Source: Pseudacidovorax sp. NFM-22 (lineage in GTDB: Bacteria > Pseudomonadota > Gammaproteobacteria > Burkholderiales > Burkholderiaceae_C). From it: a stretch of DNA of 64,000 bases. The stretch's first letter is position 1. Every line of letters starts with the position of its first letter. Location: assembly GCF_021401245.1 (NCBI RefSeq), contig NZ_JACBFY010000005.1:124001-188000 (forward strand). The letters run 5' to 3'. Below the pieces are notes generated by a model. The model was given only the letters and a program-made list of their open reading frames with translations, did no database searches and was not told the DNA's origin. Of this stretch, positions 1-7,502 are shown one piece after another. Position numbers and translations under genes: made by a program.

Positions 1-1
1 C

Positions 2-577
2 AACAACGTGACCATGCTGGCCATCGTGCTCACCGGCGCGGCGCTGATCCGCGAGCGCGAGCACGGCACCATCGAGCACCTGCTGGTGATGCCGGTCACG
101 CCCACCGAGATCATGCTGGCCAAGGTGTGGTCCATGGGCGCGGTGGTGCTGGTGGCCGCGGCGGCCTCGCTGCAGTTCGTGGTGCGCGGGCTGCTGGGCG
201 TGCCGGTCGAAGGCTCGGTGCCGCTCTTCCTGGCGGGCACGGCGCTGCACCTGTTCTCGACCACCGCCATGGGCATCTTCATGGCCACCGTGGCGCGCTC
301 GATGCCGCAGTTCGGGCTGCTGCTGATGCTCACCCTGCTGCCGCTACAGATGCTGTCGGGCACCGTCACCCCGCGCGAGAGCATGCCCGCGCTGGTGCAG
401 GACCTGATGCTCGCCGCGCCCAACACCCACTACGTGGAGCTGAGCCAGGCCATCCTGTACCGCGGCGCCGGCCTGTCGGTGGTGTGGCCGTCCTTCGTGG
501 CGCTGTTCGTCATCGGACTCGTGCTCTTCGTCATGGCGCTCTCGCGTTTTCGGCGCACCATCAGCCAGATGGCCTGA
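2..577 (+). CDS. ABC-2 type transporter permease, C-terminal part (5' end outside window)
   Basis: The reading frame is open to the left edge, so only the last 191 residues are present; the GTG at 8 is probably internal. The segment starts in a membrane helix (TMLAIVLTGAALI) followed by REREHGTIEHLLVMPVTPTE, a stretch typical of ABC-2 permeases of the YhhJ/RbbA type, then about four more hydrophobic helices and a short basic tail (SRFRRTISQMA). Such permeases form the inner-membrane part of exporters driven by a separate ATPase, presumably encoded upstream of the window. The substrate cannot be told. A 35-nt gap with a good ribosome site leads to the phasin-like gene. Confidence 0.85.
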   Translation, partial: NNVTMLAIVLTGAALIREREHGTIEHLLVMPVTPTEIMLAKVWSMGAVVLVAAAASLQFVVRGLLGVPVEGSVPLFLAGTALHLFSTTAMGIFMATVARSMPQFGLLLMLTLLPLQMLSGTVTPRESMPALVQDLMLAAPNTHYVELSQAILYRGAGLSVVWPSFVALFVIGLVLFVMALSRFRRTISQMA

Positions 578-612
578 ACGTCTTTGTGTTTTTCATCGGC
601 AAGGAGATTTCC

Positions 613-999
613 ATGCATGACGCCCCCCTCACCCCACCCGCCGTGGCGCTGGCCACGGCCAACACCGCGCTGGCCCTGCGCACCTTCGCCCTGCTGCAGC
701 AGGCCGGGCGCGAGGCCTGGGAGCGCCGGCTGCGGCTGCTCTCCGACACCGAGGAAGCGGCGCTGTCGCACGTCGGCCACGTGGCCAACACCGGCGACTG
801 GCAGGCGCTGGGCGCCTGGCCCGCCGACCTGATCTGGCGCGGCACGCAGCGCAACCTGGAAGCCTGGCGCACGCTGGTGCAGGGCGGCCTGGCCACCCAG
901 ACCGAGCTGGCCCAGGGCCTGCGCGAAGCCTGGGCGCAGTGGCAGAAGAGCACGGCCGAGGCCCTGGCCCCGCAGGGCCGCGCCAAGGAAGGCGCATGA
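613..999 (+). CDS. phasin-like small protein
   Basis: 128 residues, predicted soluble and mostly alpha-helical, rich in Ala, Leu, Trp and Gln, with no signal peptide. The ATG at 613 is preceded by AAGGAG at 601-606. Composition, length and helical pattern match the phasin family, which coats polyhydroxyalkanoate granules. Its stop overlaps the start of the next gene by 4 nt (ATGA), so it is translationally coupled to the MaoC-Pta fusion. Similar neighbourhoods (phasin, phosphotransacetylase, acetate kinase, universal stress protein) are known in polymer-storing proteobacteria. Function is inferred from composition and context, not from a diagnostic motif. Confidence 0.65.
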   Translation: MHDAPLTPPAVALATANTALALRTFALLQQAGREAWERRLRLLSDTEEAALSHVGHVANTGDWQALGAWPADLIWRGTQRNLEAWRTLVQGGLATQTELAQGLREAWAQWQKSTAEALAPQGRAKEGA

Positions 1000-2426
1000 G
1001 CACGTCCACCCCGGAACTGGCCGAGGCGCCCCTGGCGCTGGTGCGCAACCGCACCTTCGACGAGATCGCCGTGGGCGACAGCGCCAGCCTGCAACGCACC
1101 CTGACCGCGCAGGACATCCAGCTCTTCGCCGTGCTGTCGGGCGACGTCAATCCGCAGCACCTGGATGCGGAATTCGCCGCCTCCACCCGCTTCCATGGCG
1201 TGATCGCGCACGGCATGTGGGGCGGCGCGCTGATCTCCGCCGTGCTGGGCACGCGGCTGCCCGGGCCCGGCACCGTGTACCTGGGGCAGACGCTGCGCTT
1301 CCTGCGGCCGGTGCGGGTGGGCGACACGCTGACCATCCGCGTGACCGTGGCCACGCGCGATGCGGCCAAGAAGCGCCTCACCCTCGACTGCCGCTGCACC
1401 AACCAGGCCGGCGAGGACGTGATCGAGGGCGAGGCCACCGTGCTCGCGCCCACCGAGAAGATCGAGCGCCCCGCCACCACCCTGCCCGAGGTGCGGCTGC
1501 TGGCCGCCGCCGACGGCCTGCCGCGGCTGCTGGCCCATGTGCGGCCGCTGGGCGCCATCCGCATGGCGGTGGTGCATCCCTGCGACGCGCTGAGCCTGGG
1601 CGGCGCACTCGATGCCCGCGCCGCCGGCCTGATCGAACCCGTGCTGGTGGGCCCGCGCGCGAAGATCGAGGCCGCGGCGCAGGCCGCCGGGCTGGACCTG
1701 GCCGGCATCGCCATCGAGGACGTGCCGCACAGCCATGCCGCCGCCGCGCGGGCCGCGGCCCTGGCCGGTACGCGCGAGGTGGAGGCGCTCATGAAGGGCA
1801 GCCTGCACACCGACGAGCTGATGGCCGCCGTGCTCGACGCCGCCGCCGGCCTGCGCACCGGCCGGCGCCTGTCGCACTGCTTCCTGATGCAGACGCCTGC
1901 CTATCCCCGGCCCTTCATCGTGACCGATGCGGCCATCAACATCGCGCCCGGTCTGGAAGAGAAGGCCGACATCGTGCGCAACGCCATCGCCCTGGCCCAG
2001 GCCGTGGGCGTGGCCACGCCGCGGGTGGCGCTGCTGGCGGCGGTGGAGACGGTCAACCCGCGCATGGCCGCCACGCTGGACGCGGCGGCGCTGTGCAAGA
2101 TGGCCGAGCGCGGCCAGATCACCGGCGGCGTGCTGGACGGGCCGCTGGCCTTCGACAACGCGGTCTCGGCGGCGGCGGCGCGCGTCAAGGGCATCGACTC
2201 GCCCGTGGCGGGCCAGGCCGACGTGCTGGTCGTGCCCGACCTGGAGAGCGGCAACATGCTCGCCAAGCAGCTCGAATACATGGGCGACGCCGCCAGCGCC
2301 GGCATCGTGATGGGCGCGCGCGTGCCCATCGTGCTGACCAGCCGCGCCGACACCCGCGCCGCGCGCATCGCCTCCTGCGCCATCGCCGTGCTGCTGGCCC
2401 ACCGCTGGCGCACCACGCCGCCATGA
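996..2426 (+). CDS. bifunctional MaoC-type enoyl-CoA hydratase / phosphate acetyltransferase
   Basis: 476 residues. Residues about 20-145 are a MaoC hot-dog domain with the hydratase-2 type segment LSGDVNPQHLDAEFA followed by FHGVIAHGMW. Residues about 165-470 are a phosphate acetyl/butyryltransferase domain (VTDAAINIAPGLEEKADIV, LDGPLAFDNAVS, VVPDLESGNMLAKQLEY, VPIVLTSRAD). The second domain would interconvert acyl-CoA and acyl-phosphate; acetate kinase, whose start overlaps this stop by 4 nt, would then make acetate and ATP. The MaoC domain may supply or accept (R)-3-hydroxyacyl-CoA, fitting the adjacent phasin. This two-domain architecture is known in proteobacteria. The relative importance of the two activities is not visible. 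Confidence 0.93.
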   Translation: MSTSTPELAEAPLALVRNRTFDEIAVGDSASLQRTLTAQDIQLFAVLSGDVNPQHLDAEFAASTRFHGVIAHGMWGGALISAVLGTRLPGPGTVYLGQTLRFLRPVRVGDTLTIRVTVATRDAAKKRLTLDCRCTNQAGEDVIEGEATVLAPTEKIERPATTLPEVRLLAAADGLPRLLAHVRPLGAIRMAVVHPCDALSLGGALDARAAGLIEPVLVGPRAKIEAAAQAAGLDLAGIAIEDVPHSHAAAARAAALAGTREVEALMKGSLHTDELMAAVLDAAAGLRTGRRLSHCFLMQTPAYPRPFIVTDAAINIAPGLEEKADIVRNAIALAQAVGVATPRVALLAAVETVNPRMAATLDAAALCKMAERGQITGGVLDGPLAFDNAVSAAAARVKGIDSPVAGQADVLVVPDLESGNMLAKQLEYMGDAASAGIVMGARVPIVLTSRADTRAARIASCAIAVLLAHRWRTTPP

Positions 2427-3649
2427 GCGCCATGGCCTCGACCTCCACCGGCGGCACCTTCATCCTGGTGCTCAACTGCGGCTCGTCCAGCATCAAGTTC
2501 GCGCTCTTCGCCGCGGGCGACGGCGAGCCGCCGCGGCGCCCGGCCTGGAACGGCAAGGTGCAGGACATCGGCGGCCCGGCGCCCGACATCGGCGCCAGCG
2601 ACCTGCCCGTGACGCCGCTGGCGCTGTCGGCCACGCAGCCCTACCACGACGCCCTGGCCCGCATCCGCGACGAGGTGCTGCGCTGGCTGGCCGGCCGGCC
2701 GCTGGCCGCCGTGGCGCACCGCGTGGTGCATGGCGGCGGCCGCTACTTCGCGCCGGTGCGGGTCGATGCGCAGGTGCTGGCCGAGCTGCGCCGCTACATC
2801 CCGCTCGCGCCGCTGCACCAGCCCTTCGCGCTGGAGGCCATGGAGATCCTGCTGGCCGAGCGGCCGGCCCTGCCGCAGGTGGCCTGCTTCGACACCGCCT
2901 TCCACCACACGCTGCCGCCGGTGGAGCGGATGCTGCCGCTGTCGTGGGACGCCTGGGAGCGCGGACTGCGGCGCTACGGCTTCCACGGCCTGTCGTACGA
3001 ATACATCGCCATCGCCCTGGCCGAGCGCCATGGCCGGGCGCCGGCCGAGGCCGCCCGCACCATCGTCGCCCACCTGGGCAGCGGCGCCAGCCTGTGCGCC
3101 ATGCAGGGCCTGCGCAGCGTGGCCACCACCATGGGCTTCTCGGCGCTGGACGGGCTGATGATGGGCACGCGCACGGGCGCACTCGACCCTGGCGCCGTGC
3201 TCTACCTGATGGAGATCGAGCAGCTGAGCCTGCAGCAGGTGGGCCATGCGCTCTACCACCAGTCGGGGCTGCTGGGCATCTCGGGCCTGTCGGGCGATCC
3301 GCGCGTGCTGCTGGCCCGCGAGGCCGAGGACAGCCCCGAGGGCGAACGCGCCCGGGCCGCGCTGGCGCTCTACGTGCGCCGCATCGTGCGCGAGATCGGC
3401 GCGCTGGTGGCCGTGCTGGGCGGGCTGGACCGGCTGGTCTTCACCGCCGGCATCGGCGAGCACAACGCCGTGCTGCGCGCGCGCGTGTGCACGGCGCTGG
3501 GCTGGCTGGGCCTGGAACTGGACGACGCCGCCAACCAGGCCGACCGGCCCTGCATCGCCAGCGCGGCCAGCCGGGTGGATGTGGGCGTGGAGCCCACCAA
3601 CGAGGAATGGATCGCGGCGCGCCACGCGGCGGCGCTCATGACCCCCTGA
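2423..3649 (+). CDS. ackA: acetate kinase
   Basis: 408 residues, the usual family length. It carries the family signatures: LNCGSSSIKFALF near the N terminus, FDTAFHHTLP, YGFHGLSYEYI, AHLGSGASLCAM, MGTRTGALDPG and FTAGIGEHNAVLR. It transfers phosphate between acetyl phosphate and ADP in the cytosol. The ATG at 2423 overlaps the stop of the MaoC-Pta gene (ATGA), so the two enzymes of the Pta-Ack pathway are translationally coupled. The start MSAMASTSTGG gives a short disordered leader before the first beta strand. A universal stress gene follows after 25 nt. Confidence 0.95.
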   Translation: MSAMASTSTGGTFILVLNCGSSSIKFALFAAGDGEPPRRPAWNGKVQDIGGPAPDIGASDLPVTPLALSATQPYHDALARIRDEVLRWLAGRPLAAVAHRVVHGGGRYFAPVRVDAQVLAELRRYIPLAPLHQPFALEAMEILLAERPALPQVACFDTAFHHTLPPVERMLPLSWDAWERGLRRYGFHGLSYEYIAIALAERHGRAPAEAARTIVAHLGSGASLCAMQGLRSVATTMGFSALDGLMMGTRTGALDPGAVLYLMEIEQLSLQQVGHALYHQSGLLGISGLSGDPRVLLAREAEDSPEGERARAALALYVRRIVREIGALVAVLGGLDRLVFTAGIGEHNAVLRARVCTALGWLGLELDDAANQADRPCIASAASRVDVGVEPTNEEWIAARHAAALMTP

Positions 3650-3674
3650 ACACCCAAGGAAGAGGACCTTCTCC

Positions 3675-4163
3675 ATGTACCAACGCCTTCTGGTTCCCCT
3701 CGATGGCAGCGCCACCGCCGCGCTGGCGCTGGGCGAGGCCGCGCAGCTCGCGCGCCTGGCGGGTGCCACCGTCGTGCTGCTGCATGTGGTCGACGCCATG
3801 GACCACGTCACGGGCTTCGAGCCCCCGCTGGTGCACATCCAGGAGGTGCGGCCCACCTTCCTGCGCAACGGCCAGGCGTTGCTGGACGCCGCGCGGCAGA
3901 CGCTCGAAGCACAGGGCGTGACGGCGGAGACCGTGCTGCTGGAAAGCCAGGGCGAACGCGTGTCGCAGCTGATCGCAGACCAGGCCAGTCAGGCCGGCTG
4001 CGACCTCATCGTGCTGGGCACCCATGGCCGCCGCGGCGTCAACCGTCTGCTGCTGGGCAGCGACGCCGAGCAGGTCGCCCGCATCGCGGCGATGCCGGTG
4101 ATGCTGGTGCGCCCGCGGGGGGCAGGAGCGCCCGCCACCCGCACGACACCGACGCAAGGATGA
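3675..4163 (+). CDS. universal stress protein (UspA family)
   Basis: 162 residues with a single Usp domain. It opens with YQRLLVPLDGS and ends the domain with LGTHGRRGVNRLLLGSDAEQVAR, which fits the ATP-binding pattern G-x2-G-x9-G-S. A short Pro/Ala/Thr-rich tail follows. ATP-binding Usp proteins often accompany acetate kinase/PHA genes and respond to low oxygen or energy limitation; that link is from known families, not from this sequence. It is the last gene of the rightward block and is separated from the convergent gene by a perfect GC-rich hairpin. Confidence 0.92.
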   Translation: MYQRLLVPLDGSATAALALGEAAQLARLAGATVVLLHVVDAMDHVTGFEPPLVHIQEVRPTFLRNGQALLDAARQTLEAQGVTAETVLLESQGERVSQLIADQASQAGCDLIVLGTHGRRGVNRLLLGSDAEQVARIAAMPVMLVRPRGAGAPATRTTPTQG

Positions 4164-4171
4164 ACCGCAAG

Positions 4172-4194
4172 GCCGAGCCGCCCCGCGGCTCGGC
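4172..4194. terminator. GC-rich hairpin between convergent genes
   Basis: A perfect 9-bp stem (GCCGAGCCG / CGGCTCGGC) with a 5-nt loop lies between the stress-protein stop and the stop of the opposing gene. There is no clear T run on either side, so it is a plausible bidirectional terminator without a classic intrinsic tail. Confidence 0.5.
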
Positions 4195-4656
4195 TCAGCC
4201 GTTGTCTTCGTCCGCCTCCGCCAGTTCCATCCTCGCTGGCACCTGGGGCCCGCAGCGCCGCACGCACACCATCGGTGCCGTGTCCTCGGCGCCCGGCGAG
4301 AGGGGCCTCGGATCCCGGGCATAGGCCACCCCGGCAAGCGGCCCCACCGCGCCCACGTCGCATTCGATGCGGTCCCGGCGGCGATCCGCGTCATCGAAGC
4401 GGTAGACACACCCCTCCAGGCTCTGCATCCGTCCACCCCTGCGCAGCCAATGCACGGTGACGCGGAGGCTGTTGACCGTGCCTTTGCGACCCAGGAACTC
4501 GCCACCGTGCAGGTACACGCGGAATTCGCTGCGATCGCGGCTGCTGCCCAGGTAATGGGCGGCCAGCGCGCTGACCGCATTTCCGCTGGCCAGCAGTGCA
4601 GCCACGCCCACCATCGCGGCCAAGGCGCTCCTAGACGACCGCCACCGTGAACGCAT
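4195..4656 (-). CDS. small exported or membrane-anchored protein of unknown function
   Basis: 153 residues from the ATG at 4656; an upstream ATG at 4677 is possible. The chosen start gives an Arg-rich N terminus and one hydrophobic segment (SALAAMVGVAALLASGNAVSALA), a signal peptide or anchor. The remainder contains four cysteines, two of them in VCVRRCG, and is acidic at the C terminus. The family is not recognised. The start overlaps the end of the metallo-hydrolase gene, so the two are probably co-transcribed, suggesting a role with that exported protein. Confidence 0.6.
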   Translation of the reverse strand: MRSRWRSSRSALAAMVGVAALLASGNAVSALAAHYLGSSRDRSEFRVYLHGGEFLGRKGTVNSLRVTVHWLRRGGRMQSLEGCVYRFDDADRRRDRIECDVGAVGPLAGVAYARDPRPLSPGAEDTAPMVCVRRCGPQVPARMELAEADEDNG

Positions 4657-6922
4657 AGTGGCTGGTGGTGCTTCCATCGGGCGACACGAGGTCGACGGCG
4701 ATGACCGTGCCCGCCGCCACGGCGACGGTGATGCTGGCGCCCTGGGCGACGGCCACGCCGTTGACCTTCATGGAAGCGATGTTGTTGGACATGGCGGTGG
4801 GCTGGACCGTGATGCTGCGGGTGCCGGCGGGCACATTCACCACATAGGCGTAGGTCCAGGGGTCGAATTTGTTGGGGACCTTGTTGGGCACGCCATTGGC
4901 CGGCGCAGCCCAGTACACATCGACGCCGACCAGGGAACCGCCCGTGAATTCGATGTTGCTCAGCACCGAATATTTCTTGAAGCCATCGGCCGCGTTGTAG
5001 TTCACCGTCGCTCCGCAGGGGTAGGCGGTCGTGGGCGCGGTGAAGTAGTCGACGGGGCTGTCGAGGCCGGTGCCCAGGGCGTTGCCGATGGCCATCCAGT
5101 TCTTGTCGCGCCACATGTCACCGACCATGCTCATGCGCGAGTTCTTGGTGGTCGGGCTCGTCGGATTGCCGAAACGGCCACCGCGGATCGACGGTGCCGT
5201 GGCCGCATCGCCCCGGTCGATCAGCTGCTGGAAGCACTTGAGGAAATTGTTGACACCTTCCATGCCGACCGAAACGTCCTGGTGGGCGTTGGTCACCTCG
5301 GTCACCATGCCAAGCGCACTGCTCTTCCTGTAATTGGCCAGCAATTGCTGGGTCAGCGACAGGAAGATGTCCACCTTGGCCAGGTTGTATTGCGTCGTGT
5401 CCGCCGTATAGGCGCGATTGCAGGCCCACATGTCCGAACCGAAAACCCACCCGGTCTGGTTGACGATGGCCGTCATCAGTCCATGGGTGTGTCCCGGCTG
5501 GGTGTAGGCCGTGATTTGGACATTGCCCAAGTCCAGCACCTGTCCGTCATTGATCGCCGTCGCCGCAGCACCGGCTGCGCGGAAATCGCTTCGGCTGGAC
5601 GCCATGAATGCGGCTTTTTCGATGGCCGAGGCGTACAGCGTGATTCCGGCGCTGGTGAAGTTGTAGATCTGTTCCGCGTGGTCCGGATGGTTGTGGCCAA
5701 CGATGATGTCGTAGGGCTTGGTGGCAATGCTGTCGATGAATGTCTTGAGATTGGCTTTCTGGTAGCCGTATTCGCCGGCATCGAAGACCAGGCCGCGCGC
5801 GCTGCCTTCGATGTAGAAGACGAAGGCCTGGTAATACTCCGCCGGATTGTTGATCTTCCACACCGTGGGCGTGGTGGCGGTGCCCGGATGCATCAATTTG
5901 GCCTGGAATGCGCCCACATTGGGCCGCACGATGTTCCAGGTGAAGTTCTGCACGGCACTTGTGGCCAAGCCGTCTTTCTTGGCGACGGCCTTGAGCCGGT
6001 AAAGGCGGAAGTCGGTGGTCGACGTGAGCGGGTTGACGAATTGCAGAACGCCGTTCTTTTCGAAGTCGTATTCGATGCCCGACACCAGCGGATCGGCCGG
6101 TTCACTGCCGTCGAATGTATAGGTGTAATAGATCTTGGCGTCCGGCGTCGGCGTGCTGATGCGAACATAACGGCGCGGCGCCGTGGTGCCGGACTTGCAC
6201 ATCACCTGGGGCGGCGCCACCAGCTTCGCGGTGATGCTGGCCAGAATGGTCTTGGCTTCGCCGGCGGTGAGTGCGGCAGCGGGTGAGAAAAGCGTCGCAC
6301 TGCTGCCCGACATATAGCCTGCGGCCACGATGGCATTCACACTGGCACGCCGGCTGCTGGTGATGGACGCGGCGTCGGAAAATCGCGCCAGGGCATTGCC
6401 GCTGCTGGCTGGAATCTTGAACGCATTGACGAAGATCTCGGCCGCCTCTTCGCGGGTGATGGAGCGGTCGGGATAGAAGAAGCCCAGCACATTGCTGACG
6501 ATGCCTTCTTCCAGCGCCGTCTCGATTTCCTTGGCATTCGCGGTCACACCCAATTTCACGTCCGCAAAAGTGGGTTGGGTCAGGCGGTAGGGATCGTTGT
6601 ATTCGGAGGAGTGCACCCAGTCGAAATACCGGGAAATTCCCGCCACGAAACTGCCCCGCGAGATGGCGAGGGCATCGGTATCGGGCGGGGGCGTGGTGCC
6701 ACCCGTGTCGCTCGGGCGACCCTCCGTGCCGGCAGCCGGCGCACTCAGCACGACGTTGGCACCCCCGCCGCCGCCGCATGCCGTCACCACGGTGGCGGTG
6801 CTCGCCGACGCAAGCATCTGCCCGAAGAAGCGGCGCGACATGCGGGCCGGAGGCGCATCCCCCTGGACCGCACGCCTGGACTCGGCGACGGCTGTGCCGA
6901 CGGCCATGGTTTCTTCTTTCAT
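4631..6922 (-). CDS. Tat-exported lipoprotein: SLH-like region, metallo-beta-lactamase-fold hydrolase, cadherin-like C terminus
   Basis: 763 residues. The ATG at 6922 has GAGGAG upstream. The N terminus carries a twin-arginine motif (SRRFFGQM, Arg30-Arg31) and a lipobox ending at Cys49 (VVTAC), followed by poly-Gly. Residues about 95-240 hold SLH-like repeats (FYPDRSITREEAAEIFVNAF). A chitobiase/Fn3-like segment follows with DGSEPADP. The catalytic domain has GHNHPDHAEQ (His410, His412, Asp414, His415) and QPGHTHG, the HxHxDH zinc motif of metallo-beta-lactamase-fold enzymes. The last 65 residues resemble a cadherin-like beta sandwich. Substrate is unknown. It is divergent from the PAP2 phosphatase gene across a long spacer. 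Confidence 0.85.
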   Translation of the reverse strand: MKEETMAVGTAVAESRRAVQGDAPPARMSRRFFGQMLASASTATVVTACGGGGGANVVLSAPAAGTEGRPSDTGGTTPPPDTDALAISRGSFVAGISRYFDWVHSSEYNDPYRLTQPTFADVKLGVTANAKEIETALEEGIVSNVLGFFYPDRSITREEAAEIFVNAFKIPASSGNALARFSDAASITSSRRASVNAIVAAGYMSGSSATLFSPAAALTAGEAKTILASITAKLVAPPQVMCKSGTTAPRRYVRISTPTPDAKIYYTYTFDGSEPADPLVSGIEYDFEKNGVLQFVNPLTSTTDFRLYRLKAVAKKDGLATSAVQNFTWNIVRPNVGAFQAKLMHPGTATTPTVWKINNPAEYYQAFVFYIEGSARGLVFDAGEYGYQKANLKTFIDSIATKPYDIIVGHNHPDHAEQIYNFTSAGITLYASAIEKAAFMASSRSDFRAAGAAATAINDGQVLDLGNVQITAYTQPGHTHGLMTAIVNQTGWVFGSDMWACNRAYTADTTQYNLAKVDIFLSLTQQLLANYRKSSALGMVTEVTNAHQDVSVGMEGVNNFLKCFQQLIDRGDAATAPSIRGGRFGNPTSPTTKNSRMSMVGDMWRDKNWMAIGNALGTGLDSPVDYFTAPTTAYPCGATVNYNAADGFKKYSVLSNIEFTGGSLVGVDVYWAAPANGVPNKVPNKFDPWTYAYVVNVPAGTRSITVQPTAMSNNIASMKVNGVAVAQGASITVAVAAGTVIAVDLVSPDGSTTSHYAFTVAVV

Positions 6923-7502
6923 GTCGTACTCCTCGATGGTGTTATGGGTAATGAAGAGGCTTGCCGCGAACGCGTCACGCGTTGCACGACGGCGGAATGT
7001 ACGAACTGGTGCGTTCACCACGAATCGGGGTTAACCCGTGCTTTTGGTCAAGAAAATCACGAAAAATAATTCGGTATTCCGCGCCATGACACATTCACGG
7101 CCCAGGGTTCCGGGTGATTTTTGCAGGGCCAGATGCTTTTCAAATCGGGAAAGCGCCGGCGGAAGAATCGGTACGCGTCAATGCATCCAGATCGCCGCGC
7201 GGCACACATGATCCGGGCTCGCAAAAACGCATCATTGGAATTGGCTGGTATTTCGTCGAAAACATCTTTGGTGTCCGGGCGTCTTTTTTTCTCGGGCCCA
7301 CAGCGTGGCGGCCAGCAGAAATCGGTGGGAGCTTTTTCCGCGACGAGACAGGGAGCCGCGCCCGATCGCCGAGCTGGGCCACCGACCCGACGGCGGGACT
7401 CACGAGCGGACGCCGAGCGTTTCGCGCCATCGCCCACGAAGCCCGTAGAACTGTCACAAACTCTTTCCAGAATCCCGGGCTTTGTCCCCGCCCGAGATTC
7501 CC
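6923..7502. other. long intergenic spacer between two divergent exported-protein genes
   Basis: 580 bp without a convincing gene and visibly richer in A and T than the flanks, especially 7036-7300. It contains the palindrome GGGTTAACCC near 7028-7037, a TTGACC on the minus strand (7046-7051) that could be a weak -35 box, and a T7 run at 7284-7290. Both outward promoters should lie here. The small open frames inside have no coding character. Confidence 0.5.

Noticed and set aside
561-2402. 613-residue open frame on the minus strand opposite MaoC-Pta
   Set aside because: Its protein is His/Gly/Arg/Ala-rich low-complexity sequence, the usual shadow of a GC-rich gene. The plus-strand product has clear domains.
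7284-7290. T7 run as an intrinsic terminator
   Set aside because: No stable stem precedes it on the plus strand.
7057-7437. 126-residue minus-strand open frame in the long spacer
   Set aside because: No recognisable domain, ribosome site or codon pattern like the neighbours; overlaps other meaningless frames.
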